Below are positions 33,400-42,792 of a DNA stretch of 64,000 nucleotides, one piece after another. The stretch lies in NCBI GenBank assembly GCA_016841325.1, contig JAENZJ010000006.1, forward strand, positions 1-64,000. The letters run 5' to 3'. Origin of the DNA: Thermincola carboxydiphila (lineage in GTDB: Bacteria; Bacillota; Thermincolia; Thermincolales; UBA2595). How positions within the stretch are numbered: position 1 is the first letter of the stretch; each line of letters opens with the position of its first letter. The translations under genes and the position numbers were made by a program. The notes under the pieces are model-generated. The model saw nothing but the letters and a program-made list of their open reading frames with translations. It searched no databases and was not told the DNA's origin.

Positions 33400-34197
33400 A
33401 TGAGCCCGTTTGGAACAGACCTGATATATTATAAACCGTGGCTGTACTTTGTCATTATACAAACCCTGGGATTGACAATCTTTATTATTGGCATGGCTGA
33501 CAACCTGAACTTTTATTTCCGGGGCAGGGCCCGGTCGTTCAGAAACTCTCCGGGTTTTGCAGCAATGATAAAGATATTTTTGCATGAAGTCCTGCTGCAG
33601 AGACAGCTTTTCACCCGGGGGTTTTTCAGGTGGCTGAACCATATCCTGATATTCTGGGGGTTCCTGGGATTACTGAGTCTTTCGGCAATAGGTGTACTGC
33701 TCAAAATAGTCCCCGGTGACGCGGCATTTTACCAATTCTTTACGGCGGGATCAGGATACCTGTATTATAAATTTGTAGGTGACCTTGCCGGGCTGATGGT
33801 CCTTGCCGGGGCAGTGTCGGCCCTGATTGGACGTTTGCGGGCTGCGCCCGGCAGTAATATTGACACCCGGTTTAGCGATACTGCTGCCCTGGGTATCCTG
33901 GTGGTGCTGGTTTTGACCGGCTTCATGCTGGAGTCCCTGCGGCTTGCCGCAGCTCCGGGAGACCCGGCAGCTCAGTATTCTTTTGTGGCTAACTTCATGG
34001 CGGGCTTTATTGAAGGCGGTCAGGTACCCCGGTTCCTGATGACTGCATTCTGGACTTTTCACGCCACCCTTAATGCTGTCTTTGTGGCCTACCTGCCCTT
34101 TAGTAAACTGGCACACGTCTTTGCCGCACCTGCCGAAATAGTGATAAATGCCTCAGAAGAACAGTTAAGGGGGGATTTATATGGATACCTCCGCTAG
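33400..34197 (+). CDS. NarI/DsrM-like membrane cytochrome b subunit of an Hdr-type complex
   Basis: 265 residues from ATG 33400 (GGGGAGGGATTTTAT upstream). Five membrane helices with conserved histidines (FLHEVLLQ, WLNHILIFWGFLGL, FWTFHATLNAVF, LAHVFAAP), the pattern of NarI/DsrM/HmeC cytochrome b subunits that exchange electrons with menaquinone. It overlaps the next gene by 17 bases, an Fe-S partner, so the two form a membrane-bound quinone-linked oxidoreductase. Confidence 0.85.
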   Translation: MSPFGTDLIYYKPWLYFVIIQTLGLTIFIIGMADNLNFYFRGRARSFRNSPGFAAMIKIFLHEVLLQRQLFTRGFFRWLNHILIFWGFLGLLSLSAIGVLLKIVPGDAAFYQFFTAGSGYLYYKFVGDLAGLMVLAGAVSALIGRLRAAPGSNIDTRFSDTAALGILVVLVLTGFMLESLRLAAAPGDPAAQYSFVANFMAGFIEGGQVPRFLMTAFWTFHATLNAVFVAYLPFSKLAHVFAAPAEIVINASEEQLRGDLYGYLR

Positions 34198-35425
34198 ACA
34201 GAAAATACCGTTAAACAGCCTGAGCCCCAGGCAGCTCATGGAACTGGATGCCTGTACCCGCTGTGGGGAGTGCATGAAATGGTGTCCTATTTATGCTGTT
34301 GACAGGTCAGCTGACCTTATTCCGGGAAACAGGATCGCCGCCCTCAGGAAGCTGCTGAAGAGCCAGCATGGCATCAGGGCCAGGCTGGCTGCCGGCAACC
34401 GGATCAGTAAAGAAGAGGTGGAACGGCTGATTGAGGTACTTTATGAATGTACTACCTGCGGCCAGTGTCACTTTGTCTGTCCCGCCAGGATTGATACTGT
34501 GGAACTCTGGGAGGACCTCAGGGAGGCAGTAGTGGAAGCAGGGCTGGGACCACTTCCCGACCAGGCTGAATATCTCCGGGTCCTGAAAAAATACGAGAAT
34601 CCCTTTAAAGAGCCGCGGGAGAACCGGGGCATATGGGTGCAAAGAGGGCTCGAGCAGGGGACCCTGTACCGGGATCTGCCCCTGATTACCGAATCACCTC
34701 AACCGGTGCTTTTTTACCTGGGTTGTACAGCGAGCTATAATACGGAGATTAACCTGGTAGCCCAGTGGGTGGCTAACCTGATGCACTACGCCGGGGTCAG
34801 GTTTGGTGTCCTGGGGAATCAGGAAAACTGCTGCCGGGGTAAACTCCGGCGCATGGGTGACGGTGATTTTGCTGCCAAGGCGGCTGAGAATATAGACCTT
34901 TTAAACAGCCTGGGAATCGATACCCTGGTTACCAACTGTGCCGGCTGCTTTAAGACAATTTTTCAGGATTATCCCAGGATAAAAAAGATTAATTTTAAGG
35001 TTTATCATGCAATAGAGTATGTCGATATGCTGATCCGGGAACGGCGGCTGCAGCCGGTTAACCTAGTACCTATGAAGGTGACTTATCATGATCCCTGCCA
35101 CCTGGGCCGCCATAACGGGATATATGATGCCCCTAGGCGGGTCCTGCAGGCTGTGCCGGGTGTGGAGTTTGTGGAGATGGAACGGATCAGGCAAAATTCC
35201 AGGTGCTGCGGCATGGGGGGCGGCCTGAAGATGGGGTTCCCCGAAATTCAGACCCTGGCTTCTGCAGAGCGGATCAGGGAAGCCGAAAGGACAGGAGCAG
35301 AGGCTGTAGTCACACCATGTCCCACCTGTTTTCTGGGCCTGCAGGCCGGAGCCGCCAGGGCTGAGTCTGATATCAGCGCCAGGCACCTGATGGAGTTGGT
35401 AAATATTTCAGTGTTTGGTCGGTGA
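34181..35425 (+). CDS. HdrD/DsrK-like Fe-S oxidoreductase with two CCG domains
   Basis: 414 residues. Two ferredoxin sites, CTRCGECMKWCP (about residue 26) and CTTCGQCHFVCP (about 90). Two CCG domains: one with GCTAS, ENCCRG and NCAGCF, the second with DPCHLGR, RCCGMGGG and CPTCF. These bind the noncubane 4Fe-4S cluster used in heterodisulfide or other disulfide reduction. With the cytochrome b subunit it resembles the HmeCD/DsrMK/TmcAB modules. The physiological disulfide partner is unknown. Confidence 0.9.
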   Translation: MDTSARQKIPLNSLSPRQLMELDACTRCGECMKWCPIYAVDRSADLIPGNRIAALRKLLKSQHGIRARLAAGNRISKEEVERLIEVLYECTTCGQCHFVCPARIDTVELWEDLREAVVEAGLGPLPDQAEYLRVLKKYENPFKEPRENRGIWVQRGLEQGTLYRDLPLITESPQPVLFYLGCTASYNTEINLVAQWVANLMHYAGVRFGVLGNQENCCRGKLRRMGDGDFAAKAAENIDLLNSLGIDTLVTNCAGCFKTIFQDYPRIKKINFKVYHAIEYVDMLIRERRLQPVNLVPMKVTYHDPCHLGRHNGIYDAPRRVLQAVPGVEFVEMERIRQNSRCCGMGGGLKMGFPEIQTLASAERIREAERTGAEAVVTPCPTCFLGLQAGAARAESDISARHLMELVNISVFGR

Positions 35426-35434
35426 AATACTTGT

Positions 35435-35469
35435 AAAACCCCGGATGTCTATAGACCTCCGGGGTTTTT
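35435..35469 (+). terminator. Rho-independent terminator
   Basis: Stem AAAACCCCGGA / TCCGGGGTTTT with a T-run, just after the Hdr-like gene. Confidence 0.85.
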
Positions 35470-35651
35470 AGTACATCCCCTCAAAAGTGCCCCTGCAGGG
35501 ATGCAGCCTTTGCGATTGACCACATTTCCGGGTAGTGATAAGCTATTTAAGAGAACCACTGGTTTGCGCATTTGATCCGATATTCCATCAGGTCTTCAAA
35601 ATAAATTTTTTCAACTGATGTCACAAAACCTGTTTCAGTACTGTTATCTAT

Positions 35652-36230
35652 ATGAAAGGTGAAGGGAGGTGCATCCTGATTTTAACAGATAAATCAACCC
35701 GGGAACGATTTATCAGAAATGACAACGATTTTCAGAACCTGTACAGGCGGTATTTTTCCCTGGTGTCCCGCCATGTAAACTACCTGCTGGGGGGCAACAG
35801 CCAAATTGCTGAGGAAATTGCCCAGGAAACCTTTGTCAGGCTCTATACATCCCCACCGGTCACCGGTGACAACCTGAGCGCCTGGCTGTTAAAGGTTGCC
35901 ACCAACCTTACGTATAATTATCTTAAAAGCGACCGGCGCAGGATGGACCGGGAAACCAGGGTTTATACCTCTGGAGCCGGTAATGATCAGGAAGGGTGCC
36001 TGCCGGAAGAGGTGTTCCTGCGCAACCAGCAGGTGCTGGCTGTCAAAGAGGTGCTGGAACTCCTTCCTGAAAGGGACAGGATGTGCCTGCTGTTAAAATT
36101 CTCCGGATTCAGTTACTTGGAAATCACAGAGGTTACCGGAGTCCGGAAGAATTCGGTGGGAAAGGTCCTGGCAAGGGCCCAGGAACGGTTCCGCAGGGAA
36201 TTTATGAAAAGAAACGGAGGGAACGGCTGA
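35652..36230 (+). CDS. ECF-type RNA polymerase sigma factor
   Basis: 192 residues as tracked. Region 2 (FQNLYRRYFSLVSRHVNYLL, AEEIAQETFVRLY, LLKVATNLTYNYLKSDRRR) and region 4 (LLPERDRMCLLLKFSGFSYLEITEVTGV, VGKVLARAQERFRREF) are intact. The start is uncertain: ATG 35652 lacks a ribosome site, while AAGGGAGGTG just after it would favour a start near 35673-35680. It is followed with a 1-base overlap by a zinc-type anti-sigma gene. Confidence 0.92.
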   Translation: MKGEGRCILILTDKSTRERFIRNDNDFQNLYRRYFSLVSRHVNYLLGGNSQIAEEIAQETFVRLYTSPPVTGDNLSAWLLKVATNLTYNYLKSDRRRMDRETRVYTSGAGNDQEGCLPEEVFLRNQQVLAVKEVLELLPERDRMCLLLKFSGFSYLEITEVTGVRKNSVGKVLARAQERFRREFMKRNGGNG

Positions 36231-37363
36231 TGTGTTATGATGAAGGTGCTCTCCAGGCATACCTGGACGGGGAAACCACAGCAGAAGAAAAACGCCTGGT
36301 CGAAGCTCACCTGGCAGCCTGTTCCTGCTGCCGGGACAATCTGAAGCGTTTAGAGGAAAACAACAACTTTGTCAGCCTCCAGATGACAACCTACAGGAAG
36401 CAGTTTGAGCGCATGGAACCCATTGTTGACAGTGGCAGCGTACTGCAGATATGTAAAGGAAATAAGGAAAACAGGGGAGTGTTAGCATTGCTGGAAAAAT
36501 ATAAAAAGGTGGCAGTTGCAGCTGCTGCAGTAGCCTGTATTGGGGCTATGTTCAGTCTGGCCCCGGTGAGGTCTGCTGCCGCAGATTTCCTGACCCTTTT
36601 CAGGGTCCAGAAGGTGGAGACAGCTTCAATCAGTGTTGAAGAGCTGAATCAGATTCAGCAGGTGTTTTATAATGCCAGCGCTAAAATGAATATTGATAAA
36701 TTCGGGGCTGTGGAAAAGAAACAGACCGGGGAACAGAGGCAGGTTAAGTGGGAAGAGGCGGCCAGCTACCTTAGTTTTGAGCCGCGGCGGCCCTCCTATA
36801 TGCCGGACGGCCTGGAATTTAACCCCAGCCTGTCTGTTGAACCGGCCAGCACAGTAGAATTTACCCTCAACGTAAAAAACGTCAATGCTGTAATTGAGCA
36901 CCTTGGCGGACAGTATCCGCTGCCTGCCGACCTTGAAGGCAGGAGTTTCGGGCTTAACTTTCATGAAGCCCTCCTGGCATATGCAGATGCCGGAGAGGGT
37001 GATAACTACCGCAACCTGAGATTTATACAGACCCGCAGCCCGGAGGTCACCGTACCGGATAATGTTGATGTGACTGCAGTGAGGAAAGCCATCCTGGAGA
37101 TGCCGATGATCCCATATGAAACCAAGCAAAAGCTTGCCTCTCTGGATGACTGGCAGAACACCCTTTATGTCCCCAGGCCGGAAAACGGTACCGCAGAGGA
37201 GGTTACCGTCAATGGCTCCGGTGGGGTGTTCATCGAAGAAGACTGGGGAAACAGCAGGAATCACAACCTCCTGATCTGGCAGGATGGCGGATTGTTCTAT
37301 ATTCTTGAGGCTGCTAATGTGGACAGCAGTGAAATGATAAAAGTGGCCGAGTCCCTAAAATAA
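36230..37363 (+). CDS. Transmembrane anti-sigma factor with ZAS zinc motif and outer domain
   Basis: 377 residues from ATG 36230, overlapping the sigma stop (TGATG). Residues 1-50 are a zinc-finger anti-sigma domain with HLAACSCC (HxxxCxxC). One helix (VAVAAAAVACIGAMFSLAP) is followed by a large outer domain of about 230 residues, which could be the sensor. The ABC genes downstream are likely targets of this sigma factor. Confidence 0.87.
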   Translation: MCYDEGALQAYLDGETTAEEKRLVEAHLAACSCCRDNLKRLEENNNFVSLQMTTYRKQFERMEPIVDSGSVLQICKGNKENRGVLALLEKYKKVAVAAAAVACIGAMFSLAPVRSAAADFLTLFRVQKVETASISVEELNQIQQVFYNASAKMNIDKFGAVEKKQTGEQRQVKWEEAASYLSFEPRRPSYMPDGLEFNPSLSVEPASTVEFTLNVKNVNAVIEHLGGQYPLPADLEGRSFGLNFHEALLAYADAGEGDNYRNLRFIQTRSPEVTVPDNVDVTAVRKAILEMPMIPYETKQKLASLDDWQNTLYVPRPENGTAEEVTVNGSGGVFIEEDWGNSRNHNLLIWQDGGLFYILEAANVDSSEMIKVAESLK

Positions 37364-37386
37364 TATAATTACACTGAGATAATCAT

Positions 37387-37440
37387 GTGGCTGAAATAAA
37401 GCATGAGGCTGAACCAAAGTAAGAGGCTGAACTAAATCAA
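37387..37440. repeat. Three tandem 18-bp repeats
   Basis: Three head-to-tail copies of an 18-mer with core AGGCTGAA, at 37387, 37405 and 37423 (for example GAGGCTGAACCAAAGTAA and GAGGCTGAACTAAATCAA). They lie between the anti-sigma gene and the ABC ATPase gene. Two copies contain stop codons, so they are not coding. Confidence 0.75.
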
Positions 37441-37460
37441 TTTAGGATGGTTGGGTTGCA

Positions 37461-38372
37461 ATGGTAATAAAAATCGACAGGCTTACCAAGTGGTATGGTA
37501 ACAAGCTGGGCTGCCAGGACATCTGTCTTTCGGTCCTCCCGGGGGAGGTCTTCGGATTCCTGGGCCATAACGGGGCCGGGAAAAGCACTCTGGTGAAGAT
37601 GCTGGTCGGGCTGATATTTCCTACTTCCGGTCAGGCCGAAATACTGGGCAGGCCTCTGGGGGACACGGAGGTTAAGAAGAGGGTCGGTTTTCTGCCGGAG
37701 ACCTTCCGGTTCCAGGACTGGCTGACAGGTTACCAGCTGCTCAATTTTCAGGCATCACTGTATAAGATGCCTGGCAGCACCCGCAGGAACAGGATTGAGG
37801 AAGTACTCAAACTGGTACGCCTGTCGGGACATGAACACTATAAAATAAGGACTTACAGTAAGGGTATGCAGCAGCGCCTCGGACTGGCGGCGGCGCTGCT
37901 TCCCGACCCTGACCTGCTTATCCTGGACGAGCCCACATCTGCAATGGACCCTCTGGGGAGGAAAGAGGTCAGGGACATTATTTTAAAATTAAAAGATGAT
38001 GGTAAAACCATTTTTTTAAATAGCCACCTCCTGAGCGAGGTAGAGGTGGTCTGTGACCATGTTGCCCTGATTAAAAGAGGCCGGATAATTGCCAGTGGAA
38101 GTATTAATGAGTTAAAGGAAGGTAATATTGAAGTAGAAATGAAAATCGGCAATTTCAATAAGGTCGTGCAACAGGCCCTCAAAGATACCGGAATTCCTGT
38201 CTGGTGGGAGAAAGACCGGGTTCTGGCTACGGTCGGGGACCGGGAGCAGATACCCTTCCTGGCAGAGACGGTGATCAGGAACGGGGGCAGCCTGTACCAG
38301 CTGAACACTCTTGACAATTCACTGGAGAACCTGTTCCTGAGCCTCATGCAGGAAGGCGGTGAGCAGAATTGA
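37461..38372 (+). CDS. ABC exporter ATPase
   Basis: 303 residues. Walker A GHNGAGKSTLV, signature YSKGMQQRLGLAAALL, Walker B LLILDEPTSAMDP, H-loop LNSHLLSEVE, plus a C-terminal extension of about 80 residues (DrrA/CcmA/NatA class). It pairs with the permease that overlaps it by 4 bases. The substrate is unknown. Confidence 0.9.
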   Translation: MVIKIDRLTKWYGNKLGCQDICLSVLPGEVFGFLGHNGAGKSTLVKMLVGLIFPTSGQAEILGRPLGDTEVKKRVGFLPETFRFQDWLTGYQLLNFQASLYKMPGSTRRNRIEEVLKLVRLSGHEHYKIRTYSKGMQQRLGLAAALLPDPDLLILDEPTSAMDPLGRKEVRDIILKLKDDGKTIFLNSHLLSEVEVVCDHVALIKRGRIIASGSINELKEGNIEVEMKIGNFNKVVQQALKDTGIPVWWEKDRVLATVGDREQIPFLAETVIRNGGSLYQLNTLDNSLENLFLSLMQEGGEQN

Positions 38373-39211
38373 TTACTATTGCCGAGCTGGCCTTCAGGGA
38401 GGTACTCAGTAAAAAAATCTTTTACATTGTTTTGGTCCTGACGGTGTTGTTTCTGGTGGTGTACGGCATTGCCCTGCATTTTACGGTTACAGATATCAGT
38501 AAATGGGCGGACCCTGTAGGGTCCAGGCTGACAGGGTCAGTTATGTATTCCCAGCTGTTATCCCTGGCCCTTTATTTTTCCACTTTTATTGTTGCCCTGA
38601 TGACGGTTTTTTCCGCTGTCGGGTCAGTATCAGGAGAAATTGAGTCCGGAACTATCCAGGCTGTGATTACCAGGCCCTTAAAACGGTGGGAGTATATATC
38701 GGGTAAACTGGCCGGTTCTGCCCTGATGATGTCGGTTTATGCGGCCGCTCTGTACCTTGCTGTAATCGGAATCACCAGGTATATTACAGGATACCGGCCT
38801 TCAGATATTTTACCCGGAATGGTCCTGTTTCTGATAATCCCCTTGCTGTTACTGGCACTGAGCCTTTGCGGCTCATCCCTGATGTCGACCATGGCTAACG
38901 GGATTACTGTTTTTATGCTGTACATCATCGGTATGGTCGGGGGTATGGTGGAACAGATCGGGATTGGCATTAACAATGGCGCCCTGGTCAATATAGGTAT
39001 TCTGTCAAGTCTGGTCATGCCGACAGATGCGATATACAGAAAGATGGTCTTTGGCCTGCTGACAGGGCCCGATAACCCAATTAACACCCTTACCTTTAAT
39101 CCTTTTTCCAGCAGCAGCCCGCCCAGTGATCTTATGATTATCTATACTATTATCTATGTAGTGGCAGTTATTCTGGCTGCTGTAGTTATTTTTAACCGGA
39201 GAGACATTTAG
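38369..39211 (+). CDS. ABC-2-type permease
   Basis: 280 residues with six membrane helices (ABC-2 / NosY-like). The cytoplasmic motif SGEIESGTIQAVITRPLKRWEYISGKL is typical for this family. It starts inside the ATPase stop (4-base overlap). Probably exports a lipid-like or peptide substrate, or remodels the envelope under the control of the upstream sigma system. Confidence 0.87.
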   Translation: MITIAELAFREVLSKKIFYIVLVLTVLFLVVYGIALHFTVTDISKWADPVGSRLTGSVMYSQLLSLALYFSTFIVALMTVFSAVGSVSGEIESGTIQAVITRPLKRWEYISGKLAGSALMMSVYAAALYLAVIGITRYITGYRPSDILPGMVLFLIIPLLLLALSLCGSSLMSTMANGITVFMLYIIGMVGGMVEQIGIGINNGALVNIGILSSLVMPTDAIYRKMVFGLLTGPDNPINTLTFNPFSSSSPPSDLMIIYTIIYVVAVILAAVVIFNRRDI

Positions 39212-39312
39212 CACATTTTTTCCCCCTTTTCTTCCCATAATAAAAACAAACCGACCAGGGGACTTCCGGTGAGGGACCTCCCATGGTTTTGTGAAAAGGG
39301 GATGATACAATA

Positions 39313-39846
39313 GTGAAAAAGTTGCTGCAGTTGTTGAAGAAAATGCTTGCGGTGTTTTTTGTGGTTAGTGTTGTTATTGTACCTGCAGGTGGCTGTACAC
39401 CTGCTAAAAAGCCGATTCAGCCCGACAACAAGCTGCTCCCCAAGACAATGCCTAAATTATCTACCGACCAGGCCCGGCAGCCTGCCCCAAATGGAATTCC
39501 GGTAACACCTGCTGAGCTGAACCGGACTGCTTCCGGCCTGGCTTCACTGGCTTCCGGGGTCCCGGGTGTGGACAGGGCCTATGTTGCCCTGGCAAATACA
39601 GCTGCCTATGTAGGGGTAGAAATGGTGGACGGGACCAAAGCAGCTCCGGGCACAGCCAGAAGGGAGATTGCTGACCGTATCAGGAGGGCTGACAGACGGC
39701 TGGCAAGGGTCTATGTAACTACAAATAAGGACACGGTGTCCAGGATAAAAGGCGTGGCCCAGGGTATTGCCGATGGGAGGCCGGTATCTGATTTCGCGTG
39801 GGAAATAGCAGAAATAGAACGCAGAATTGTTCAGGAAAACCGGTAA
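39313..39846 (+). CDS. YhcN/YlaJ-family sporulation lipoprotein
   Basis: 177 residues. Lipoprotein signal with the lipobox AGGC (about residue 28). The domain (about 65-175) has GVPGVDRAYVALANTAAYVGVEM and ADRRLARVYVTTNKDTVSRI, the pattern of YhcN/YlaJ proteins of the spore inner membrane or cortex. GTG start. Together with splB it indicates a spore-former. Confidence 0.85.
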   Translation: MKKLLQLLKKMLAVFFVVSVVIVPAGGCTPAKKPIQPDNKLLPKTMPKLSTDQARQPAPNGIPVTPAELNRTASGLASLASGVPGVDRAYVALANTAAYVGVEMVDGTKAAPGTARREIADRIRRADRRLARVYVTTNKDTVSRIKGVAQGIADGRPVSDFAWEIAEIERRIVQENR

Positions 39847-39986
39847 CTCATGGCAGGCAGCCTCCGGTGTTTATCTATATATGTGAAGTGTGAGGGGACT
39901 GTCCCGGGAAGATTATTGGGGACAGGTCTATTATTTTTAATATTTGGTCCTCCGGGAGATAATAAGAAATAATCACACTAAGGAGG

Positions 39987-40391
39987 ATGATGACATTGTT
40001 CTGGACCGGCTGGCCGTGGCAGAGGGTGATTATCCTGTTTACCGGGATGGCCTTCCTGCTGATAGGTTTACAGGTGACCCTTTTTCATTACAGGCAGAAT
40101 TTCAGGAACTGGACCATGTGGGTGCCAGTGGCAGCTTCCCCTGTACTGGGTATTTTGCTGCTGGCAGCAGGCTTTTATAACCTGCCGGTAATGCGTACAA
40201 TTCTGCTGGTGTTATTGGCCGCAGGGGCTCTGGCAGGGGTTGGTGGTTTTGTGCTCCACTTTGAAGGTGTCGGTGAACGGGTTGATGGGTACCGGCTTAA
40301 CAATTTCCTGGTGGGTCCGCCGGTGACACTGCCATTGATGGTGACTGCCATGTCACTCCTGGGATTGATCGCCCTGTACTGGAGGTGGTGA
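39987..40391 (+). CDS. Four-helix membrane protein, putative anchor of the GMC dehydrogenase
   Basis: 134 residues with four hydrophobic segments and no Cys or clear heme site. The ribosome site AAGGAGG touches ATG 39987, so ATG 39990 or TTG 39996 may be used. One base separates it from the dehydrogenase small subunit gene, so it probably anchors or accompanies that complex; no family is recognised. Confidence 0.7.
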   Translation: MMTLFWTGWPWQRVIILFTGMAFLLIGLQVTLFHYRQNFRNWTMWVPVAASPVLGILLLAAGFYNLPVMRTILLVLLAAGALAGVGGFVLHFEGVGERVDGYRLNNFLVGPPVTLPLMVTAMSLLGLIALYWRW

Positions 40392-40392
40392 G

Positions 40393-41010
40393 GTGACAGG
40401 TAAGAAAACAGATACTGCTGCCGGTCGCTATCCGGGGTATGATGTACTTGAGCGCATGGATGAATGGGATTCCCATACCAGGGAAATTGTCAGGGAGCGG
40501 CTGGGCCCTTTCCCTAACAGGCGGATCCTCACGGAAAGGGAATGGGCTTATCTCTCAATTATTGCAGGACACCTGGTTTATGATAACAGGGCTGACATTA
40601 TTGAATGGATTGTGTCCCACTGTGACCGGAAGCTGGCAGATGAAACAGGTGAAGGGGAACGGAAAAAGGGTGTCCCGCCTGAAAAATTCCTCATCAGGGA
40701 GGGGCTTAAGGCCATGGACCATGCCGCACAATTAAGTTATGGCAGTGAATTCGGGGCCTTGGATATAAATCAGCAGTTTCAGATGCTGGCAGACCTGCAG
40801 ATGGGAAAGGCGGCCCATATTCCCCAATGGTCAATGGTCCCCCAGAAAGCGCTGTTTAATAAACTGGTTTCCGAAATGGTCTCTGCTTACTATTCCCATC
40901 CCACTATATGGTCAGAGATAGGTTACGGAGGGCCGATGTACCCGCAAATCTATGTCAGGATAGAAGAAGGGCTGACTGAGCCATGGGAGGCCGGAGCAAA
41001 TGGAAAATAG
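40393..41010 (+). CDS. Gluconate 2-dehydrogenase subunit 3-like protein
   Basis: 205 residues of the gluconate_2-dh3 type: FPNRRILTEREWAYLSIIAGHLVYDNR and a C-terminal YYSHPTIWSEIGYGGPMYP, which resembles the HPxxWxxxGYxGP end of the family. Such subunits normally carry a Tat signal that exports the partner; none is seen here, so the complex may face the cytoplasm. It overlaps the GMC gene by 11 bases. Confidence 0.82.
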   Translation: MTGKKTDTAAGRYPGYDVLERMDEWDSHTREIVRERLGPFPNRRILTEREWAYLSIIAGHLVYDNRADIIEWIVSHCDRKLADETGEGERKKGVPPEKFLIREGLKAMDHAAQLSYGSEFGALDINQQFQMLADLQMGKAAHIPQWSMVPQKALFNKLVSEMVSAYYSHPTIWSEIGYGGPMYPQIYVRIEEGLTEPWEAGANGK

Positions 41011-42670
41011 GGATTATGTAAAACACAACTGTGACCATTACAGTGGCCACAGATACGCACATATGAATAACAGAAAATATGGGTCCAAAGAAGTGGATGT
41101 CTGTATTGTGGGGGCAGGTGCGGCAGGAAGTGTGCTGGCCTGCGAACTGAGCAGAGCCGGTCTGGAGGTTGTGGTCATTGAGGCCGGACCCTTCTGGAAC
41201 CCCCAGTCGGATTTTGCCAGTGATGAACTGGCAATGCAGAAGCTGGCATGGAATGATACCCGGGTAGTGGACGGCCGGGACCCCCTGAGTATGGGGCACA
41301 ACAATTCTGGAAGAGGAGTCGGGGGAGGCACGGTACACTTTACCGGCGTCTTTTACCGTTTCCATGAAAGTGACTTCCGTACCAGGAGTATTGATGGCGT
41401 GGGAGAAGACTGGCCCATTTCATATCAGGATCTGGAGCCTTATTACCGCAAAATTGAATGGGATATCAGGGTTTCCGGTCCCCGGTACTTCCCCTGGGGG
41501 GCTTTTCACGGGCCTTACCCGTACCCGGAGCGTGTGCCCATTAGTGCTAATGCCCAGGTTTTCCGCAGGGGTTGTGCAGCATTGGGCATCAGGAGTACAG
41601 TTGCTCCCCTGGCTATTCTCTCTGCCCCTTTTGACGGGCGGCCCCCGTGTACCAACAGGGGCTTCTGTAACCAGGGTTGTATGCCCAACGCCAAGTACAG
41701 CGCCCTGATCCATCATATTCCCCGGGCCATCGGATATGGTGCGGAGATTCTGAGTGACAGTATGGTGACTAGAGTATTGACAGATAAGAGCGGGGAGCGG
41801 GTAACCGGTGTCGAATTCGTCCATGACGGGCAGACCTACCGCCAGGAAGCCAGGCTGATAATTATTTCTGCTTTTGCGGTGGAGACTCCACGGCTGCTGC
41901 TTAATTCAGCAACCTCCCGGCATCCCGGAGGGCTGGCCAACAGCAGCGGGCTGGTGGGGAAATATATCATGCCACATACCGGCCATGACATTTATGCCAG
42001 GTTTGATGATGAGATTCGTTTTTATAAAGGGACCCCTGTCCTGGCAGTAAGTCAGGAATTCTACGAGACCGATCCGCAGCGGGGATTTGCCAGGGGTTAT
42101 ACCTTTAACGCCCACGGCAGCCGCCCGGTATCTATGGCCAAAACCCTGGCATCCGGTGCCGGTATCTGGGGAAAACAGCTCCGGGAAATCATGATTGACT
42201 TTAATTTCTATGCCCGGGTCACTCTTGTGGGGGAAGTACTGCCAGCACCGGATAACATGGTGACCCTTAGTGAGGAAAAGGACGAGTATGGCCTGCCCAG
42301 GGCGCTGGTAAACTTCAGCTATGGGGAAAATGACAATAAAATGATAGGACACGGTGTGGCCATGGCCAATGAGATACTCCGGGCTGCGGGAGGCCGGCCG
42401 GCTTTTGTCGTCCCTGATACCGCACATCTTCATGGGGGATGCCGGATGGGCAGTGACCCGCAGAAATCTGTGGTTAACCGGTTCTGCCAAAGTCATGATA
42501 TTCCCAATCTCTATATCTGTGATGCCAGCGTTTTTGTTACCTCCGGAGGGGCCAACCCCACCGAGACGGTAATGGCCATTGCCGCCAGGACTGCTGACCA
42601 CCTTATTGATTCTATGAATAAGGGCAGGCCGCAGAGAGAGCCCGTCTCCACTGCCGGTTACAGTTCATAG
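41000..42670 (+). CDS. GMC-family FAD-dependent oxidoreductase
   Basis: 556 residues. FAD site VCIVGAGAAGSVLACELSRAG then VVIEAGP; GMC segment GRGVGGGTVHFTG; Cys segment CTNRGFCNQGC; C-terminal active-site segments HLHGGCRMG and GANPTETVMAIAART. It oxidises an alcohol or sugar group; the substrate is not predictable. The usual cytochrome c subunit of gluconate/sorbitol dehydrogenases is missing and a membrane protein takes its place in the operon, so electrons may go directly to quinone. Confidence 0.88.
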   Translation: MENRDYVKHNCDHYSGHRYAHMNNRKYGSKEVDVCIVGAGAAGSVLACELSRAGLEVVVIEAGPFWNPQSDFASDELAMQKLAWNDTRVVDGRDPLSMGHNNSGRGVGGGTVHFTGVFYRFHESDFRTRSIDGVGEDWPISYQDLEPYYRKIEWDIRVSGPRYFPWGAFHGPYPYPERVPISANAQVFRRGCAALGIRSTVAPLAILSAPFDGRPPCTNRGFCNQGCMPNAKYSALIHHIPRAIGYGAEILSDSMVTRVLTDKSGERVTGVEFVHDGQTYRQEARLIIISAFAVETPRLLLNSATSRHPGGLANSSGLVGKYIMPHTGHDIYARFDDEIRFYKGTPVLAVSQEFYETDPQRGFARGYTFNAHGSRPVSMAKTLASGAGIWGKQLREIMIDFNFYARVTLVGEVLPAPDNMVTLSEEKDEYGLPRALVNFSYGENDNKMIGHGVAMANEILRAAGGRPAFVVPDTAHLHGGCRMGSDPQKSVVNRFCQSHDIPNLYICDASVFVTSGGANPTETVMAIAARTADHLIDSMNKGRPQREPVSTAGYSS

Positions 42671-42792
42671 ATTTTTGGAATGATATACTCCTGTTCCTAA
42701 AAATTTATTATATTGGCAGGGATTTCAGTTTTGATGCATAAATATAGAAGGCAAGCAGGATTATTTAAACAGATAACTAAAGGAGCGGCTTC

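Noticed and set aside
33487-34116. Minus-strand ORFs opposite the Hdr cytochrome b gene
   Set aside because: Shadow frames with no start signals or domains.
37387-37440. CRISPR array
   Set aside because: Repeats are 18 bp, directly adjacent and without spacers; no cas genes.
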